DNA from: an uncultured Ruminococcus sp.
GTDB lineage: Bacteria; Bacillota; Clostridia; Oscillospirales; CAG-272
Direction of reading: 5' to 3'
NCBI GenBank assembly: GCA_902773455.1
Contig: CACYEW010000040.1
Location: 1 to 8,362 of the forward strand
DNA length: 8,362 nucleotides
Shown here: in pieces, positions 1 to 5,515 of the stretch
How positions within the stretch are numbered: position 1 is the first letter of the stretch
Layout: every line of letters begins with the position of its first letter
The notes under the pieces: model-generated
What the model was told of the DNA's origin: nothing
The model's database searches: none
Seen by the model: the letters and a program-made list of their open reading frames with translations, nothing else
Made by a program: the position numbers and the translations under genes

Positions 1-834
1 ATGGGCAACGACCCGTACGCCGAATTCATGTTCAATCCGGACGGCAATCATACTACGATAGACCCCGATACGGTAAAATGGGCGTCCGTAAGATACAGAA
101 CGATCACCGAAACCGACAATACCGGCGTTCAGCTGATCGGTCAGTTCTACATCTGCTCCGCCGCGGAGCCGTTCATACCGATCAAATACGTACACAGCGG
201 CCAGTGGGAGACGATCATAGTCGATATGACCTCCGTCAGTGAAAAGACGACGCTTGCGTCGAAATGGAACAGCAAGAGTTACACCGATACGTCAAAGATC
301 CGTTTCGACCCGCTTGAATCGAACCGCGACGCGGAAGCCGCTCAGAGCGAATCCGATACCGCGGTCGTATCCGACGGCGACAGCATAGACATAGCGTGGA
401 TAGCTTTCTTTGAAAGCGAAGAAGACGCGAAAGCATACGACGGCACGCAGGACACTCCGTACTGCATAATCCTGCCGGAGGATCTTGAATGGCCGGGCGG
501 AACGAACAACATCGCCGACCCCGAAGTCATCAAGCCGAAGCCTCCCGTAACAGACGCTCCCGAGGTCCCGACCGAAGCTCCGACAGAAAAAGTGACCGAG
601 GCTCCGACCGAAAAGGTGACCGAGGCTCCGACTGAAAAAGCGACCGAAAAACCGTCCGAAGATACGATGGAACCGACGATAGGCGCCGATACCAAGGCTC
701 CCGAAGATCCTGCCAAACCGACCGCGAAGAGCACGTTCCCCGTATGGGCGATAATCCTTATCGCCGTCGCCGGTATCGTACTCGTATGCGTCATAATAAT
801 GACCGTCGTTACGTCAGCCAAAAAGAAGAAATAA
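1..834 (+). CDS. C-terminal part of membrane-anchored surface protein (5' partial)
   Basis: The reading frame is open from the first base and the visible protein starts inside a folded domain with no signal peptide. The gene therefore very likely begins upstream, and the ATG at position 1 is probably internal. Of the 277 visible residues, about 1-160 look like a beta-sandwich, carbohydrate-binding-like domain. The cues are an IRFDP segment at 100-104 and an IDIAWIAFF strand at 129-137 followed by an EDAKAYDG helix, a pattern I associate with extracellular jelly-roll modules of Clostridia. A Thr/Pro/Glu-rich linker follows (about 178-245), with three TEAPTEK repeats at 191-213. A single hydrophobic helix (about 247-271) and a terminal KKKK complete it. 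The layout implies an outward-facing domain on a spacer held by a C-terminal membrane anchor; no LPXTG motif is present. Ligand and function are unknown. A strong terminator directly follows. Confidence 0.8.
   Translation: MGNDPYAEFMFNPDGNHTTIDPDTVKWASVRYRTITETDNTGVQLIGQFYICSAAEPFIPIKYVHSGQWETIIVDMTSVSEKTTLASKWNSKSYTDTSKIRFDPLESNRDAEAAQSESDTAVVSDGDSIDIAWIAFFESEEDAKAYDGTQDTPYCIILPEDLEWPGGTNNIADPEVIKPKPPVTDAPEVPTEAPTEKVTEAPTEKVTEAPTEKATEKPSEDTMEPTIGADTKAPEDPAKPTAKSTFPVWAIILIAVAGIVLVCVIIMTVVTSAKKKK
571..642 (+). repeat. 24-bp tandem repeat, three copies, coding TEAPTEK-x
   Basis: Three consecutive 24-bp units encode TEAPTEKV, TEAPTEKV and TEAPTEKA in the linker of the partial surface protein. 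The copies differ mainly at third codon positions (gaa/gag, aca/acc/act, aaa/aag), so they are diverged rather than freshly duplicated. A further partial unit (TEKP) follows. Such in-frame repeats can change copy number and so alter spacer length. Confidence 0.85.
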
Positions 835-841
835 TACCGAT

Positions 842-868
842 ACTGCCGCGTAAAGCGGCAGTTTTTTT
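842..868 (+). terminator. Rho-independent terminator of the surface-protein gene
   Basis: An 8-bp perfect stem (842-849 with 855-862, core CTGCCGC/GCGGCAG) encloses a GTAAA loop and runs into seven T residues (862-868). It starts 7 bases after the stop codon at 832-834. In the leftward direction the hairpin lacks an adjoining T run, so it would be a poor terminator for lexA. Confidence 0.93.
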
Positions 869-871
869 ATT

Positions 872-1465
872 TCAGTTATAGTATCTGAGACAGGCGACGA
901 CCTTGCCCAAAACGCGGCATTCGTCTACTATTATGGGATCCATGGTCTCGTTTCTCGGCTGCAGGCGGTAATGTCCGTTTTCACGGTAGAATTCTTTTAC
1001 CGTCGCTTCGTCGCCTACGAGAGCGGCGACGATCTCGCCGTTTTCAGCGTAGCTGCCGGAATTGACGATTATGATATCGCCGTCGAGAATACCGGCGTCG
1101 ATCATGCTTTTGCCGTGTACCTTCAGCGCGAAGAGCTTGCTTTTGTCGTAGCCTTTCGCGTTGAAATCTATATAGCCGTCGAAATTCTCTTCGGCGAATA
1201 TGGGCTGCCCCGCGGCGATCTCGCCGATGAGCGGCACGCCGTTTTCAGCCGCTTCGCCCTCGATCCTTATCGTGCGGCTCTTGCCCTGTTCTTTTATGAT
1301 AAATCCCTTTTCTTCGAGGCGGTGAAGATACTGATGGACCGTCGAGGTGCTTTTGATGCCGAGCGCGGATCTGATGTCGCGCACGCTCGGAGAATAACCC
1401 TCGGCGTTTATCGTATCGCGGATATAATCGAGTATATCCTGTTCTTTTTTCGTAAGCGCTGCCAT
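872..1465 (-). CDS. lexA: LexA repressor, SOS-response regulator
   Basis: This is the transcriptional repressor of the SOS regulon. It dimerises on operator DNA and, on contact with RecA filaments, cleaves itself and releases its targets. The 197-residue protein is full length for the family (about 200). Residues 1-65 form the winged-helix DNA-binding domain, with the typical SVRDIRSALG and STVHQYLHRLEEKG segments. The C-terminal peptidase domain carries the Ala85-Gly86 scissile bond (GEIAAGQP), the catalytic Ser120 (HGKSMIDAGILDGD) and Lys157 (DEATVKEF). The closing LQPRN and LGKVVACLR segments are also characteristic. A GGAGGT ribosome-binding site on the minus strand (1469-1474) lies 3 bases before the ATG. 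Its promoter and a LexA box just downstream of the -10 point to autorepression. It is convergent with the surface-protein gene and divergent from the unknown gene at 1646. Confidence 0.97.
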   Translation of the reverse strand: MAALTKKEQDILDYIRDTINAEGYSPSVRDIRSALGIKSTSTVHQYLHRLEEKGFIIKEQGKSRTIRIEGEAAENGVPLIGEIAAGQPIFAEENFDGYIDFNAKGYDKSKLFALKVHGKSMIDAGILDGDIIIVNSGSYAENGEIVAALVGDEATVKEFYRENGHYRLQPRNETMDPIIVDECRVLGKVVACLRYYN

Positions 1466-1480
1466 AATACCTCCGAAATG

Positions 1481-1494
1481 CGAATATTTGTTCG
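1481..1494 (-). promoter_or_regulatory. LexA box 1 (lexA operator)
   Basis: Read on the minus strand this is CGAACAAATATTCG. It matches the Firmicutes consensus CGAAC-N4-GTTCG at 9 of 10 fixed positions. It begins 5 bases past the lexA -10 element, where the transcription start should lie, so bound LexA would block initiation. The match is seen in the sequence; binding is inferred. Confidence 0.85.
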
Positions 1495-1499
1495 TTTTT

Positions 1500-1528
1500 A
1501 TTCTACCACGTTTTTTTCGAAAAGTAAA
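1500..1528 (-). promoter_or_regulatory. lexA promoter
   Basis: On the minus strand there is a -35 element TTTACT (1523-1528), a 17-base spacer and a -10 element TAGAAT (1500-1505) preceded by TGG, an extended -10. The predicted start, near 1493, falls inside LexA box 1. Confidence 0.8.
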
Positions 1529-1537
1529 GAGGAAAAA

Positions 1538-1551
1538 CGAACATTTTTTCG
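1538..1551. promoter_or_regulatory. LexA box 2, between the divergent promoters
   Basis: CGAACATTTTTTCG matches CGAAC-N4-GTTCG at 9 of 10 fixed positions. It lies 9 bases upstream of the lexA -35 and 38 bases upstream of the rightward -35, so it could serve either gene. The surrounding DNA is rich in T runs, which raises the chance of coincidental half-site matches; the intact CGAAC half makes this one credible. Confidence 0.65.
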
Positions 1552-1558
1552 TATTTTG

Positions 1559-1572
1559 CGATTTTTTATTCG
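1559..1572. promoter_or_regulatory. Possible weak third LexA box
   Basis: CGATTTTTTATTCG has the spacing of a LexA box but matches only 7 of 10 fixed positions. It ends 17 bases before the rightward -35 element. In such T-rich DNA this may be chance. Confidence 0.25.
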
Positions 1573-1589
1573 TTTTTTTGCAAAAACGC

Positions 1590-1618
1590 TTGTATTTTTT
1601 GAAATATTATGGTAAAAT
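1590..1618 (+). promoter_or_regulatory. Promoter of the uncharacterised gene at 1646
   Basis: A -35-like TTGTAT (1590-1595) is followed by a 17-base spacer and the -10 element TAAAAT (1613-1618), which has a TGG extension just before it. Spacing is ideal, and the extended -10 compensates for the poor -35. The predicted start, near 1625, gives a leader of about 20 bases. Confidence 0.75.
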
Positions 1619-1634
1619 ACAATTAAGTAAACAG

Positions 1635-1640
1635 AGGTGA
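1635..1640 (+). promoter_or_regulatory. Ribosome-binding site AGGTGA that fixes the start at 1646
   Basis: AGGTGA is fully complementary to the 16S rRNA tail and lies 5 bases before the ATG at 1646. An in-frame GTG at 1637 lies inside this site and cannot sensibly be the start. Confidence 0.88.
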
Positions 1641-1645
1641 AGATT

Positions 1646-2659
1646 ATGCAGACAAATTACCGCGCGCTGAAAAAAAGGCTCGAAAAACAGATAAAGCAGG
1701 GAAAACTCCTGTGCGATATAAAGCTTACCGGCGCGGAGTTCGATACGCTTGCAAAACAGGTCTCTTATTTCATATCCGGCAGATACAAGGCGACCGATAA
1801 GAACGGGGCTCTTGCCGTTTTTCTCGTGGCGGCGGGGCAAAGATATTACGACGGAGCGTACTGGGAGCATATAGAAGAGATCTGCGGCGCACAGATACCG
1901 TACAAAACGCGCCTGCTTTTAGGCGACGCTTTTTACGGCTTCGCCGTGAATAACGGCATACCGGTGTTTTCGCGCTCCGACAGAGTCAAAAATATAATGG
2001 CGCAGTGCTTTTTGCCCGAGCATTTCGAATGCGATTTTTTCAGATTTCTGTTTTACGGTTATTTCGTCGATATGAAATGCGATATAACGAGGCTGCCGAA
2101 AACGCTCGGTGAAGACTTTATTTCAGCCGCTTCGTCGGAGACCGACAGCGCGAGGATGGGCATGATAACGCGCGGCACGAGAGATTTTATCTCCTGCTAT
2201 CCCGCGGCGGCGAACAAAAAGATAAGACGGCTTCTGCTCCTTACCGACAAGCTCTTTCATCTCGCGCCTCTGCCGCTGATACTCACGCGCTCCGATAAGG
2301 CGCTCATAGCGTGGTGCGAAAGCGACGAGACGTTCCGCCGCGAGGCGAAAAACGCGAATTTCGGCGGTCATATAAACAAAAACGAGGCGTTTTCGTCGCC
2401 TTACGCCGATATTTCCGACGGCGTGCCCACTCTATGGCTGCCCGCGCAGTTTTTCAGATACGAAGAAAACGCCGACGCAAACATCGTCTGGAGCATAGAC
2501 GGCAGATCTGCGGTCCGTCCGGCGGTAACGGTCAGTATGGCGGGCATACAGACCGAGCCGGTAAAGATAAGGCTGTCCGGTAAAATACCGGATGAAGCCG
2601 GTATCACATACGGAGAAACAACAAGAAAATGGGCGATCATAAAGAAAGATATCGGATAA
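1646..2659 (+). CDS. Uncharacterised protein, divergent from lexA
   Basis: I do not recognise this 337-residue protein with confidence. It has no signal peptide and no obvious transmembrane helix, so it is probably cytoplasmic. The N-terminus (1-25) is strongly basic. A mainly helical region follows, rich in aromatic residues, with FLVAAGQRYYDGAYWEHI at 59-76 and PEHFECDFFRFLFYGYF at 124-140. From about 250 it turns beta-rich, with a DGVPTLWLPAQFF segment at 258-270 and a VWSIDG strand at 281-286. From memory, this helical-then-beta order with a YW motif recalls the front part of larger uncharacterised bacterial proteins, but that is a weak impression. No nuclease, polymerase or other catalytic motif stands out. 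It has its own extended -10 promoter, a strong ribosome-binding site and a terminator, so it is a stand-alone unit. LexA boxes in the shared control region suggest damage-inducible expression. Confidence 0.85.
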   Translation: MQTNYRALKKRLEKQIKQGKLLCDIKLTGAEFDTLAKQVSYFISGRYKATDKNGALAVFLVAAGQRYYDGAYWEHIEEICGAQIPYKTRLLLGDAFYGFAVNNGIPVFSRSDRVKNIMAQCFLPEHFECDFFRFLFYGYFVDMKCDITRLPKTLGEDFISAASSETDSARMGMITRGTRDFISCYPAAANKKIRRLLLLTDKLFHLAPLPLILTRSDKALIAWCESDETFRREAKNANFGGHINKNEAFSSPYADISDGVPTLWLPAQFFRYEENADANIVWSIDGRSAVRPAVTVSMAGIQTEPVKIRLSGKIPDEAGITYGETTRKWAIIKKDIG

Positions 2660-2683
2660 ACCGCGCTTAACACGCGGTTTTTT
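2658..2683 (+). terminator. Rho-independent terminator of the uncharacterised gene
   Basis: An 8-bp stem AAACCGCG (2658-2665) pairs with CGCGGTTT (2673-2680) around a 7-base loop, and the T run extends to 2683. The stem begins inside the TAA stop codon, so the gene ends exactly at its terminator and its present C-terminus is probably not a recent truncation. Confidence 0.9.
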
Positions 2684-2701
2684 ATTATTAACAAAATACT
2701 G

Positions 2702-2730
2702 TTGAATTGCCGTAACGTTTATATTATAAT
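2702..2730 (+). promoter_or_regulatory. Promoter of the deacetylase-proS-exporter group
   Basis: A -35-like TTGAAT (2702-2707), a 17-base spacer and a perfect -10 TATAAT (2725-2730) precede the deacetylase gene. A second TATAAT lies at 2733-2738 but has no well-spaced -35. The predicted start, near 2737, leaves a leader of about 28 bases, too short for a riboswitch or T-box. Confidence 0.8.
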
Positions 2731-2739
2731 ATTATAATA
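2722..2739. repeat. 18-bp perfect A+T palindrome over the -10 region
   Basis: The 18 bases are identical to their own reverse complement and contain both TATAAT copies. They can equally be read as a direct repeat of TATTATAA. This may be an operator or simply low-complexity promoter DNA; the sequence does not decide. Confidence 0.5.
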
Positions 2740-2754
2740 ATATTTTCAAGTTTT

Positions 2755-2759
2755 GAGGT
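2755..2759 (+). promoter_or_regulatory. Ribosome-binding site GAGGT that fixes the start at 2765
   Basis: GAGGT lies 5 bases before the ATG at 2765. An in-frame TTG at 2753 overlaps this site and is not a plausible start. Starting at the ATG also places the signal peptide exactly at the N-terminus. Confidence 0.85.
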
Positions 2760-2764
2760 CAAAT

Positions 2765-3772
2765 ATGAAGAGAGTATATTTATTTATCTTAGCGGCGCTC
2801 CTTCTTGCCGTAACGCTTGTTTCGATGATCTCTTCGTGCATTGCGGCGGAACCGGCGGCAAGCACGACCGGGACGGAACGCATTACAGAAGAAAAGACCG
2901 AAGAGAAAACCGAAAAACGCCCCGAGACCATACCTGAGATCACCGAAGCTCCTACGCAGGAAATGACGGAAGCTCCGACCGAACCCGCGGTCGAGACCGA
3001 TGCGCCGACGGAGCCGGCTTCGACTGCGGCGCCGCAGACCGAGCCTCCCGTGACGCAGAAGCAGGAAGAATCGACGAAAAAGCCCGAGGCTCATACCGTT
3101 GACGTCGCTCCTCTCGATCCCGATAAAAAATACGTGGCGATAACGCTCGACGACGGACCGCACCCGACTCTGACGAAGAAATTCACCGATAAGATACTCG
3201 AATATAACGGCAAGGTGACTTATTTCGTAGTCGGCGACCGCATAAAAGGTGATATGCAGGAGGGCATCGTTTACGCCCACGATCACGGAATGCAGGTCGC
3301 GATACACTGCTGGACTCACGATCACTACTACAACAAAGAGCCGAAATACTACCACGAGGAAGTCTACAACACGGCGAACAAGCTGAACGAACTTTTCGGA
3401 GAGTGGCCGACGATCATGAGACCGCCCGGAGGAAGCATAACGGAATCTCAGCTCAAGGAATCCGAATTCGCCGTCATAATCTGGAGCATAGATACGGAAG
3501 ACTGGAAACATAAGAAAAACACGGATGAAAATCCGAAATCCAAAAACATCGAGACGATAGTCAACAACTGCCTGTACGACAGCAAGGGCAGATTCAACGT
3601 CGAAAACGGCGACATAATACTCATGCACGAGATATATGAAAACTCTTACGACGCGTTCTGCATAATCGTCGAAGAGCTTCATAAGCAAGGTTTCGAATTC
3701 GTGACCGTTTCCGAGCTTTTGCAGAACCCCGAGCTCGGATACAAATATTACAGCGCAAATAAAAGAAAATGA
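2765..3772 (+). CDS. Polysaccharide deacetylase (NodB/CE4 family), probable lipoprotein
   Basis: This 335-residue secreted enzyme of carbohydrate esterase family 4 removes acetyl groups from N-acetylated sugars with a bound metal. Peptidoglycan GlcNAc is the most likely substrate, giving lysozyme resistance or wall remodelling. Residues 1-24 form a signal peptide that ends in a lipobox-like ISSC, so Cys25 is probably lipidated. A Thr/Pro/Glu-rich linker (about 28-110, with TEAPT and DAPTEPA units) leads to the catalytic domain (about 120-325). All five family motifs are visible: TLDDGP with Asp129 and Asp130; His181 and His185 (HCWTH) as metal ligands; RPPGG at 219-223; DTEDW at 243-247; and ILMHE with His288. 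It is the first gene after the promoter at 2702-2730. Its TGA overlaps the proS ribosome-binding site, so the two are probably cotranscribed. The family is certain, the exact substrate is not, and the lipobox is acceptable but imperfect (Ile at -3). Confidence 0.92.
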   Translation: MKRVYLFILAALLLAVTLVSMISSCIAAEPAASTTGTERITEEKTEEKTEKRPETIPEITEAPTQEMTEAPTEPAVETDAPTEPASTAAPQTEPPVTQKQEESTKKPEAHTVDVAPLDPDKKYVAITLDDGPHPTLTKKFTDKILEYNGKVTYFVVGDRIKGDMQEGIVYAHDHGMQVAIHCWTHDHYYNKEPKYYHEEVYNTANKLNELFGEWPTIMRPPGGSITESQLKESEFAVIIWSIDTEDWKHKKNTDENPKSKNIETIVNNCLYDSKGRFNVENGDIILMHEIYENSYDAFCIIVEELHKQGFEFVTVSELLQNPELGYKYYSANKRK

Positions 3773-3782
3773 GGATATATAA

Positions 3783-5477
3783 ATGAAACTTGAAAAACTC
3801 GTAGGCGACCGCTTCAAAGAGCGCCCGTCGGAATGTCTGATCGACAGCCACGCGCTGATGCTTCGCGGCGGCTATATGAAATACATGGCGAGCGGTATTT
3901 TCTCTCAGTATATGCCGCTTCGCCGCATCTGCCGCAAAATTGAGCAGATAATCAGAGAAGAAATGGATAAGATCGACGGGCAGGAAGTGCTTTTCCCCGT
4001 CGCGATGCCGGCTTCGATATGGGAAGAATCGGGCAGATATTCGTCCATCGGAGAAGAGCTTCTCCGTTTCAGGGACCGCAACGATTCTCCGATGGTGCTC
4101 GGTATGACTCACGAAGAGGCGGCCGTGCATCTCGTTCGCGAATACGGCAATACCTATAACAAATATCCGTTCATGATCTATCAGATACAGACCAAATTCA
4201 GAGACGAGGCGCGTCCGCGCGGCGGTCTTATCCGCGTGCGCGAGTTCACGATGAAGGACGCTTATTCGTTCCATACCTCCGAAGAGGATCTGAAGCAGTA
4301 TTATGAAAAATGCCATAAGGCTTACGAGCGCATTTTCGAGCGCGTCGGTATACCGGAGGTGGTGTCGGTCAAATCCGACTCCGGCATGATGGGCGGCTCG
4401 GTCAGTCACGAATTCATGCTTTTGACGCCGATCGGCGAGGACTCGATAGCTATCTGCCCCGAATGCGGTTACAGAAGCAATATGGAAGCCGCCGACAGTA
4501 TCACGGAGCCCGCCGATTTCGGCGACGCGGAGCTTCAGCCCGTTCCGACCGGCGACGCGCATACGATAGAAGAGGTCTGCGAACTGCTTCATAAGGATCC
4601 GAAGCAGTCCTGCAAAGCGGTCGTGTATCAGAAAAATCACGACGATTCGCTCGTCATCGTCTTCATGAGAGGCGACCTTGAACTGAACGAAACGAAGCTC
4701 ACGAACCTTCTCGGCTGCGACATACATCCCGCCGCGCTCGACGAAAACTGCGGTCTCACCGTGGGCAGCATAGGTCCGGTCGGGCTTGACGTAAAAGCCG
4801 ATATTTTCTACGACAGGTCGCTTTTCAAAGCGAAAAATCTCATCTGCGGCGCGAACAAAGACGGTTATCATTACACCGGTCTCGATACGGCGCGCGATCT
4901 GCCCGGCGCAGAATATAAAGATCTTACGAAGATCGTCGAGGGCGGCATCTGCCCGGTCTGCGGCAAAAAGATCATCAACATTTACAGAGGCGTTGAGGTC
5001 GGCAACATCTTCATGCTCGGCACGAAATACACGAAGGCGATGGGTATGCAGTATACCGACGCCGACGGCTCGCTCAAATATCCGATCATGGGCTGCTACG
5101 GCATAGGCGTCGGCAGACTTGCCGCCTCCGTCTGCGAAGCCCGTCACGACGAATACGGTCCGATCTGGCCGAAATCCATCGCTCCGTGGCAGGTGCATCT
5201 GTGCTGCCTGCGCTCCGACGATCCCGACGCGAAAGCCTGCGCGGATAAGCTGTACGCCGAACTTGAAGAAAAAGGCGTCGAGGTCATTTACGACGACCGC
5301 AACGTTTCAGCCGGCGTGATGTTTTCCGACGCCGATCTGCTCGGCATACCGCTCCGCGTGATAGTCAGTCCGAGAAACCTCAAAGAAGGCGCGGTCGAGC
5401 TTGCGAGCAGAGACAAGACTCTGCGTGAAAAGATACCGGTCGGCGAAGCGATCGACGCGATACTGAAACTCATTTGA
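3783..5477 (+). CDS. proS: Prolyl-tRNA synthetase, bacterial type with editing domain
   Basis: This class II aminoacyl-tRNA synthetase charges tRNA-Pro with proline in the cytoplasm. At 564 residues it is full length for the bacterial form (E. coli about 572). The catalytic core has motif 1 around 65-85 (FPVAMPASIWEESGR), motif 2 with Arg140 in FRDEARPRGG followed by REFTMKDAYSF, and motif 3 at 437-447 (GCYGIGVGRLA). The inserted YbaK-like editing domain, which hydrolyses Ala-tRNA-Pro, spans about 225-405. It carries Lys278 (SCKAVVY) and His363 (NKDGYHYTG), which appear to match the E. coli editing residues. CPxCG pairs at 225-229 and 390-394 flank the insertion. The anticodon-binding domain fills about 465-564 (WQVHLCCL, YDDRNVSAGVMFSDADLLGIP). 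The start is set by GAGGA at 3771-3775, which overlaps the upstream stop. No T-box leader is present, so it probably depends on the deacetylase promoter. Confidence 0.97.
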   Translation: MKLEKLVGDRFKERPSECLIDSHALMLRGGYMKYMASGIFSQYMPLRRICRKIEQIIREEMDKIDGQEVLFPVAMPASIWEESGRYSSIGEELLRFRDRNDSPMVLGMTHEEAAVHLVREYGNTYNKYPFMIYQIQTKFRDEARPRGGLIRVREFTMKDAYSFHTSEEDLKQYYEKCHKAYERIFERVGIPEVVSVKSDSGMMGGSVSHEFMLLTPIGEDSIAICPECGYRSNMEAADSITEPADFGDAELQPVPTGDAHTIEEVCELLHKDPKQSCKAVVYQKNHDDSLVIVFMRGDLELNETKLTNLLGCDIHPAALDENCGLTVGSIGPVGLDVKADIFYDRSLFKAKNLICGANKDGYHYTGLDTARDLPGAEYKDLTKIVEGGICPVCGKKIINIYRGVEVGNIFMLGTKYTKAMGMQYTDADGSLKYPIMGCYGIGVGRLAASVCEARHDEYGPIWPKSIAPWQVHLCCLRSDDPDAKACADKLYAELEEKGVEVIYDDRNVSAGVMFSDADLLGIPLRVIVSPRNLKEGAVELASRDKTLREKIPVGEAIDAILKLI

Positions 5478-5485
5478 CACATTAA

Positions 5486-5504
5486 CGGCGGCTTCTTGCC
5501 GCCG
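5486..5504 (+). other. GC-rich hairpin between proS and the exporter genes
   Basis: A perfect 7-bp stem, CGGCGGC with GCCGCCG, encloses the loop TTCTT. It starts 8 bases after the proS stop and ends 1 base before the GAGG ribosome-binding site (5506-5509) of the next gene. Only four T residues follow, after that site, so it is not a standard terminator. It may attenuate read-through, protect or process the mRNA, or hinder ribosome access. Confidence 0.7.
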
Positions 5505-5515
5505 CGAGGTTTTAT

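Noticed and set aside
971..1615. A 214-codon open frame antisense to lexA and its promoter
   Set aside because: LexA is certain on the opposite strand, and this frame runs through the LexA boxes and T-rich promoter region without a credible ribosome-binding site.
2684..2764. T-box or riboswitch leader for the proS-containing unit
   Set aside because: The predicted leader is about 28 bases and has no specifier stem, T-box sequence or terminator hairpin.
2789..3817. A 342-codon open frame antisense to the deacetylase
   Set aside because: Its product is dominated by Arg/Phe/Val runs that mirror the deacetylase codons. All five catalytic motifs lie on the other strand.
3621..5198. A 525-codon open frame antisense to proS
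   Set aside because: It overlaps an unmistakable prolyl-tRNA synthetase, its translation is low-complexity and Arg/His/Val/Phe-rich, and it is explained by scarcity of TTA, CTA and TCA codons on the coding strand.
5478..5515. Intrinsic terminator after proS
   Set aside because: The hairpin is real, but only four T residues follow and they come after the next ribosome-binding site, so I list it as a hairpin of unknown role.
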